From the NCBI GenBank assembly GCA_021849435.1, contig JAJZSX010000080.1, positions 1 through 8,822 on the forward strand: 8,822 nucleotides of DNA, in the 5' to 3' direction. The translations under genes were made by a program, and so were the position numbers. The stretch's first letter is position 1, and every line of letters begins with the position of its first letter. This DNA comes from Actinomycetes bacterium. GTDB lineage: Bacteria; Actinomycetota; Acidimicrobiia; Acidimicrobiales; RAAP-2. Below are positions 5,453 through 8,822 of this stretch, in pieces. The notes under the pieces are model-generated. The model saw only the letters and a list, made by a program, of their open reading frames with translations. It did no database searches and was not told the DNA's origin.

Positions 5453-7996
5453 TCATTCGACGGCGATCGCGTCGAGGACGTTGAGTCGTGCGGCTCGCCG
5501 CGCCGGCCACGAGGAAGCTGCGAGTCCGAGCACGGCCGCCACAGCCACGAAGAGGCCGAGGTTGTAATAGGGCACCACGACGTCGGTGATGCCCTGTTGC
5601 GAGAGCGACAGTGACAGGGCCACTCCGAGCCCGGTGCCGAGGATGACGCCGATGACGCCGCCGAAGACGGCGAGGATCAGCGCTTCGGATCGAATCATCG
5701 TGCGCACTTGGCGGCGACGCATGCCCACGGCTCGAAGAAGTCCGATCTCACGGGTGCGCTCGAAGACGGACAAGAGCAGCGTATTCACGATGCCAATGAG
5801 TGCGATGAGGATCGCCAAGCCCAACAATGCGTACACGAGACCAAGGAGCTGATTCACCTGGGCCTGCTGGGCGGCAATGAACTGCGAGCGAGTCTGGACC
5901 TTTAGATTCGCGAATGGGCGAAGGGCCACCGTGATCGCCGAGGTCTCGGCCGCGGTGGGTCCCGTCGCGGAGCGAAGTAATATCGCCACCGGCTGCGCGC
6001 CCGCAGCGTAGTGCTGAGCGTAGAACCGCTCGCTCACAACGTACGAGCCGAGTATGGCGTTGGGCTTAAAGACGCCACCGATACGAACCGACGTCCAACC
6101 GGTCTTCGCGAACCGGACACGCATCATGTCGCCCACGGACAGATGATTCGACGTCGCGGTGGTCGAGCTGATGAGAACCTCGCCAGCGGCCAAGGAGGAG
6201 CCGGCGTCACCCGACTGCATTCTCAGGGTCACCGTGCGAGAGAGACTGTCACGAGGAATCGCGGCGAGACTGAGAACCGAGTGGCCGAACTCGAAGACGC
6301 CGCTATCGACGCGGGTCACGGTGTCGACTCCCGGGATGTGCGCGATGACTCCTGGGGCCGCGTTGCTGATCCCCGAGATCGGCGAGCCGACGGCCGATCC
6401 CGAGATCACGTAATCAGCCGAAATCGCGTCCTTGATGCTCGCCGTCGCGGAGCGCGAGATCGACGCACCGAAGACTGTGAACGCCGCGACGAGCGCGAGG
6501 CCGATCATCAACGCCGACGCCGTCTGGGCGGTTCGGCGCGGATTGCGCATCGAGTTCTCACGACCGAGGACCCCTGAGACGCCGAATGTCACCGCCAGCG
6601 GTCGCCCGAGGACGCTCGCCATTGGACGGGCGATGAGAGGTGCGAGCATGGCCACGCCGACGAAGATCGCCACAGCCCCGGCGCCGACAAGGGCGATCGT
6701 GCCCCGCGCTAAGCCGCTGACGAGAACCGTCGCGCCGCCCACACCCAGGGCCGCGCCGACGACCACCCGGCGCCGACGCGACGTAGGAGGCGCGCTCGAG
6801 TAGCTCGCGAGGGCGCGCACCGGTGCAATGCGCACCGCGTGTCGCGCGGGACTGACGGCGGAGATCATCGTCACGCCGACGCCGACGAGGAGTGACGCCA
6901 CCACGGTGCGCATCGAGAACACCAACGAACCCGGCGGCAGGCTGATTCCAAACGTCCGCAACAATGCGCTCAGACCCATCGCCGTTAGGACACCGAGACC
7001 GAGGCCAAGCAGCGAGGCGACGAGGCCCATCAGGAACGCCTCGAGTTGGACGATTGCGAACACCTGGCGCCGACTCGCGCCAATGATGCGCAACAGCGCC
7101 AGCTCTCGAGTCCGCTGGCTCACGATGATCGAGAAGGTGTTGAAGATCGTGAACGCGCCGACGAAAAGCGCGATGAACGCGAAGACGAGCAGCGCCGTCG
7201 AGAGGAATCCGAGGATCTGGTTCATCAGGGTCATGTTCTCGTCAGCGACCGTCTGACCCGAGACCACCTCCACGCCATGCGGCAGCTTCGTCGCGATGGC
7301 TCGTTCAACCGATGGGAGAGACGATCCCCCAGTGACGAGGACGTCGATCGTGTCGAGGCGTCCCACTTTGTCAAAGAGGGTCTGTGCGGTGGGCAGACTG
7401 AAGGCCGCGATTGTGGCCCCCGCCAAATTGTTCGCCGTGCCGAACTTCACGATTCCTGAGATGGTGAAGTCCCGAGGTGCACCCGGGAGAAGGATCGTCA
7501 CGCGATTCCCGACGTGAAACCCGAACTTCTGTGCAGTTCCCTGATCCATTACGACCTGGGCCGCGGTGCGCGGAGCTGTCCCGGCCACCAGATGAAACCA
7601 GGAGAGCCGCTGACTGACCGGGTACGTCGTGCCGATCGTGGGCGCTCCCCCAGTCGAGATCGCGTGGCCGTGCATGTCCACGTACTGCGCGTAGCCACTG
7701 ACGGAGCCCCCGGCGAGGGCGACGCCGGGCACTTCGCGCACGTTCGCGAGAAGAGACTGCGCAAACGGTTCGCGTACGGCCAGAGCGCCGGTCTGATTGG
7801 AGAACGCCGCGGCGCCGCGCACTTCGAGATCCACGTTGCGGTACACGTTGGTAAAGAGCGTCGAGAACGTCGAGTGCAACGTGTCGGTCAGGACGAGGGT
7901 TCCCGACACGAATGTGACACCGAGCACGATGGCCAGTCCGGTGAGGGCCAGGCGAATCTTGTGCGCCAGCATTCCGCGCAACGTGACCCGCCACAT
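5453..7996 (-). CDS. Duplicated FtsX/MacB-type ABC transporter permease
   Basis: The membrane component of an ABC exporter or mechanotransmission complex, 847 residues, a normal length for the duplicated actinobacterial type. TM1 at about 16-38 is followed by an extracytoplasmic MacB-like periplasmic-core domain (about 40-255) and three helices at about 265-289, 318-346 and 366-388. Two further helices (about 411-456) join the halves. The second half repeats the plan: TM at 492-513, extracytoplasmic domain to about 710, and helices at about 718-742, 770-795 and 811-829. Internal duplication shows in the cytoplasmic coupling segments SQRTRELALLRIIGASRRQV (293 on) and FERTREIGLLRAVGMRRRQV (745 on), and in SPARHAVRIAPVRALA versus WPARRAARLNVLDAIA. 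The ATG overlaps the ATPase stop by one base (TGATG), indicating translational coupling. Substrate unknown; lipids, lipoproteins or peptides are typical of the family. Confidence 0.95.
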   Translation of the reverse strand: MWRVTLRGMLAHKIRLALTGLAIVLGVTFVSGTLVLTDTLHSTFSTLFTNVYRNVDLEVRGAAAFSNQTGALAVREPFAQSLLANVREVPGVALAGGSVSGYAQYVDMHGHAISTGGAPTIGTTYPVSQRLSWFHLVAGTAPRTAAQVVMDQGTAQKFGFHVGNRVTILLPGAPRDFTISGIVKFGTANNLAGATIAAFSLPTAQTLFDKVGRLDTIDVLVTGGSSLPSVERAIATKLPHGVEVVSGQTVADENMTLMNQILGFLSTALLVFAFIALFVGAFTIFNTFSIIVSQRTRELALLRIIGASRRQVFAIVQLEAFLMGLVASLLGLGLGVLTAMGLSALLRTFGISLPPGSLVFSMRTVVASLLVGVGVTMISAVSPARHAVRIAPVRALASYSSAPPTSRRRRVVVGAALGVGGATVLVSGLARGTIALVGAGAVAIFVGVAMLAPLIARPMASVLGRPLAVTFGVSGVLGRENSMRNPRRTAQTASALMIGLALVAAFTVFGASISRSATASIKDAISADYVISGSAVGSPISGISNAAPGVIAHIPGVDTVTRVDSGVFEFGHSVLSLAAIPRDSLSRTVTLRMQSGDAGSSLAAGEVLISSTTATSNHLSVGDMMRVRFAKTGWTSVRIGGVFKPNAILGSYVVSERFYAQHYAAGAQPVAILLRSATGPTAAETSAITVALRPFANLKVQTRSQFIAAQQAQVNQLLGLVYALLGLAILIALIGIVNTLLLSVFERTREIGLLRAVGMRRRQVRTMIRSEALILAVFGGVIGVILGTGLGVALSLSLSQQGITDVVVPYYNLGLFVAVAAVLGLAASSWPARRAARLNVLDAIAVE

Positions 7997-8766
7997 CAGT
8001 GGCCCAGCTGCTTCATCTGTTCAAGAACGGCGTCGACGGTGGGCGCGAGAATCTCTCCAACGAGCTCGCCGTCGGCGAGGAACACGACCCGATCGGCGTG
8101 GGCAGCCGCCCGCACGTCATGGGTGACCATGACGATCGACTGATGGAACTCGTCCACCGAGCGGCGCAAGAAGTTCAACATCTCGGAGGAGGAGTTCGAG
8201 TCCAGATTTCCCGTGGGCTCGTCGGCGAAGATCAGCTCGGGTCGGTGAATCAGGGCCCGCGCGCAGGCGGTGCGCTGCTGCTGGCCGCCCGACATCTCCG
8301 CGGGGTGATGCCCGAGTCGATCGGTGATCGAAAGTTGGGCGGCGAGGAACTCCAGCCACTCTCCGTCTACCTTGCCGCGGGCGAGCGTGACGGGTAGTTC
8401 GATGTTCTCTCTCGCGGTCAGTGTCGGAATCAGGTTGAAGGACTGAAAGATGAAGCCGATGCGGTCGCGCCGCAACTGGGTCAGGCGGGTGTCGTCCAGG
8501 GTGCCGGTCTCGACGTCGCCGATGTAGGTATGCCCCGAGGTGGGCACGTCGAGTCCGGCCATACAGTGCAAGAGAGTCGACTTGCCCGAACCCGACGGCC
8601 CCATCACCGCGACGAACCTCTCGTGCTCGAAGGCGAGGGTGACGCCGTTGAGGGCGCGAACTTGCGCGTTGCCCTCGCCGTAGGTCTTCACCAGATCGAC
8701 AGCGTGCGCGACGCTCGTAGGTATTTCGTTGCCCATGTTCGGTGACGGATGCTGGGTGCTGAGCAT
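7996..8766 (-). CDS. ABC transporter ATPase, LolD/MacB-type
   Basis: The cytoplasmic ATPase that drives the adjoining permease. In 256-residue numbering it has Walker A GPSGSGKST at 56-64, Q-loop Gln108 in FQSFN, signature MSGGQQQR starting at 158, Walker B LIFADEPTGNLD from 178, and the switch His216 in VTHD. All catalytic positions are present; Met in place of Leu in the signature is a tolerated variant. TGNLDSNSS after Walker B is typical of the LolD/MacB/FtsE group. Start: ATG 8766 has a modest GAAGGGA about nine bases upstream; ATG 8736 (246 residues) would also fit family length but has no such site. A TTG at 8820 keeps the frame open to near the window edge, and its extension shows no domain similarity. 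The promoter probably lies at or beyond the right edge. Confidence 0.95.
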   Translation of the reverse strand: MLSTQHPSPNMGNEIPTSVAHAVDLVKTYGEGNAQVRALNGVTLAFEHERFVAVMGPSGSGKSTLLHCMAGLDVPTSGHTYIGDVETGTLDDTRLTQLRRDRIGFIFQSFNLIPTLTARENIELPVTLARGKVDGEWLEFLAAQLSITDRLGHHPAEMSGGQQQRTACARALIHRPELIFADEPTGNLDSNSSSEMLNFLRRSVDEFHQSIVMVTHDVRAAAHADRVVFLADGELVGEILAPTVDAVLEQMKQLGH

Positions 8767-8822
8767 GGGGTGGCGTCCCTTCTCTGTGACGAGCACCCCA
8801 ACCAGTAAGCGAGATGGCAACC

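Noticed and set aside
6011..6577. Plus-strand ORF rich in Arg and Asp opposite the permease
   Set aside because: It mirrors an intact FtsX-type permease and has no recognisable motif.
7514..8143. Plus-strand ORF spanning the permease/ATPase junction
   Set aside because: It lies antisense to two strongly supported genes and shows no domain.
1..8822. CRISPR array, tRNA or rRNA gene, insertion sequence, defence or secretion island
   Set aside because: No spaced short repeats, cloverleaf-like sequence, transposase motifs or terminal inverted repeats were seen on either strand.

Overview
The window looks like chromosomal DNA of an actinobacterium, most plausibly of the Acidimicrobiia. Three things point there. 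The left edge codes for a 42-residue 'GYLLVSAKGDVYRFGDAHLYGS' type repeat of the kind abundant in acidimicrobial surface proteins. A broken gene belongs to the F420-dependent (deazaflavin) nitroreductase family. The alcohol dehydrogenase closely resembles the Rhodococcus ADH-A type. This placement is inferred from family recall; no database search was possible. Apart from the left-edge fragment, every gene lies on the minus strand.

Layout from left to right: (1) 2-211, plus strand, the 3' end of a repeat protein with two copies of a 126-base unit. (2) 330-2681, minus strand, an intact membrane-anchored PAS-GGDEF-EAL cyclic-di-GMP enzyme whose base composition is visibly lower in G+C than the right half of the window. 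(3) 2802-3652, minus strand, two adjacent decayed oxidoreductase genes: a short-chain dehydrogenase (SDR) with at least three reading-frame breaks, and a deazaflavin-dependent nitroreductase with a frameshift and an in-frame stop. A perfect 28-bp palindrome sits inside the SDR remnant. (4) 3829-3972, minus strand, a 47-residue lysine-rich small protein with a good ribosome binding site. (5) 4231-5277, minus strand, an intact zinc- and NAD-dependent alcohol dehydrogenase. (6) 5453-8766, minus strand, a two-gene ABC exporter: a duplicated FtsX/MacB-type permease preceded by its ATPase, joined by a TGATG stop/start overlap.

How the genes fit together: the ATPase and permease form one transport complex and one operon. 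The alcohol dehydrogenase and the two dead oxidoreductases may be what is left of a redox gene cluster now being lost, with only the dehydrogenase intact. The cyclic-di-GMP gene appears to be an independent signalling unit. No tRNA, rRNA, CRISPR array, insertion sequence or convincing rho-independent terminator was seen, and no gene-free stretch exceeds 300 bases. I found no clear new multi-gene system. The points most worth checking are the palindrome within the decaying SDR gene, the abruptly ending repeat protein, and the small basic protein.
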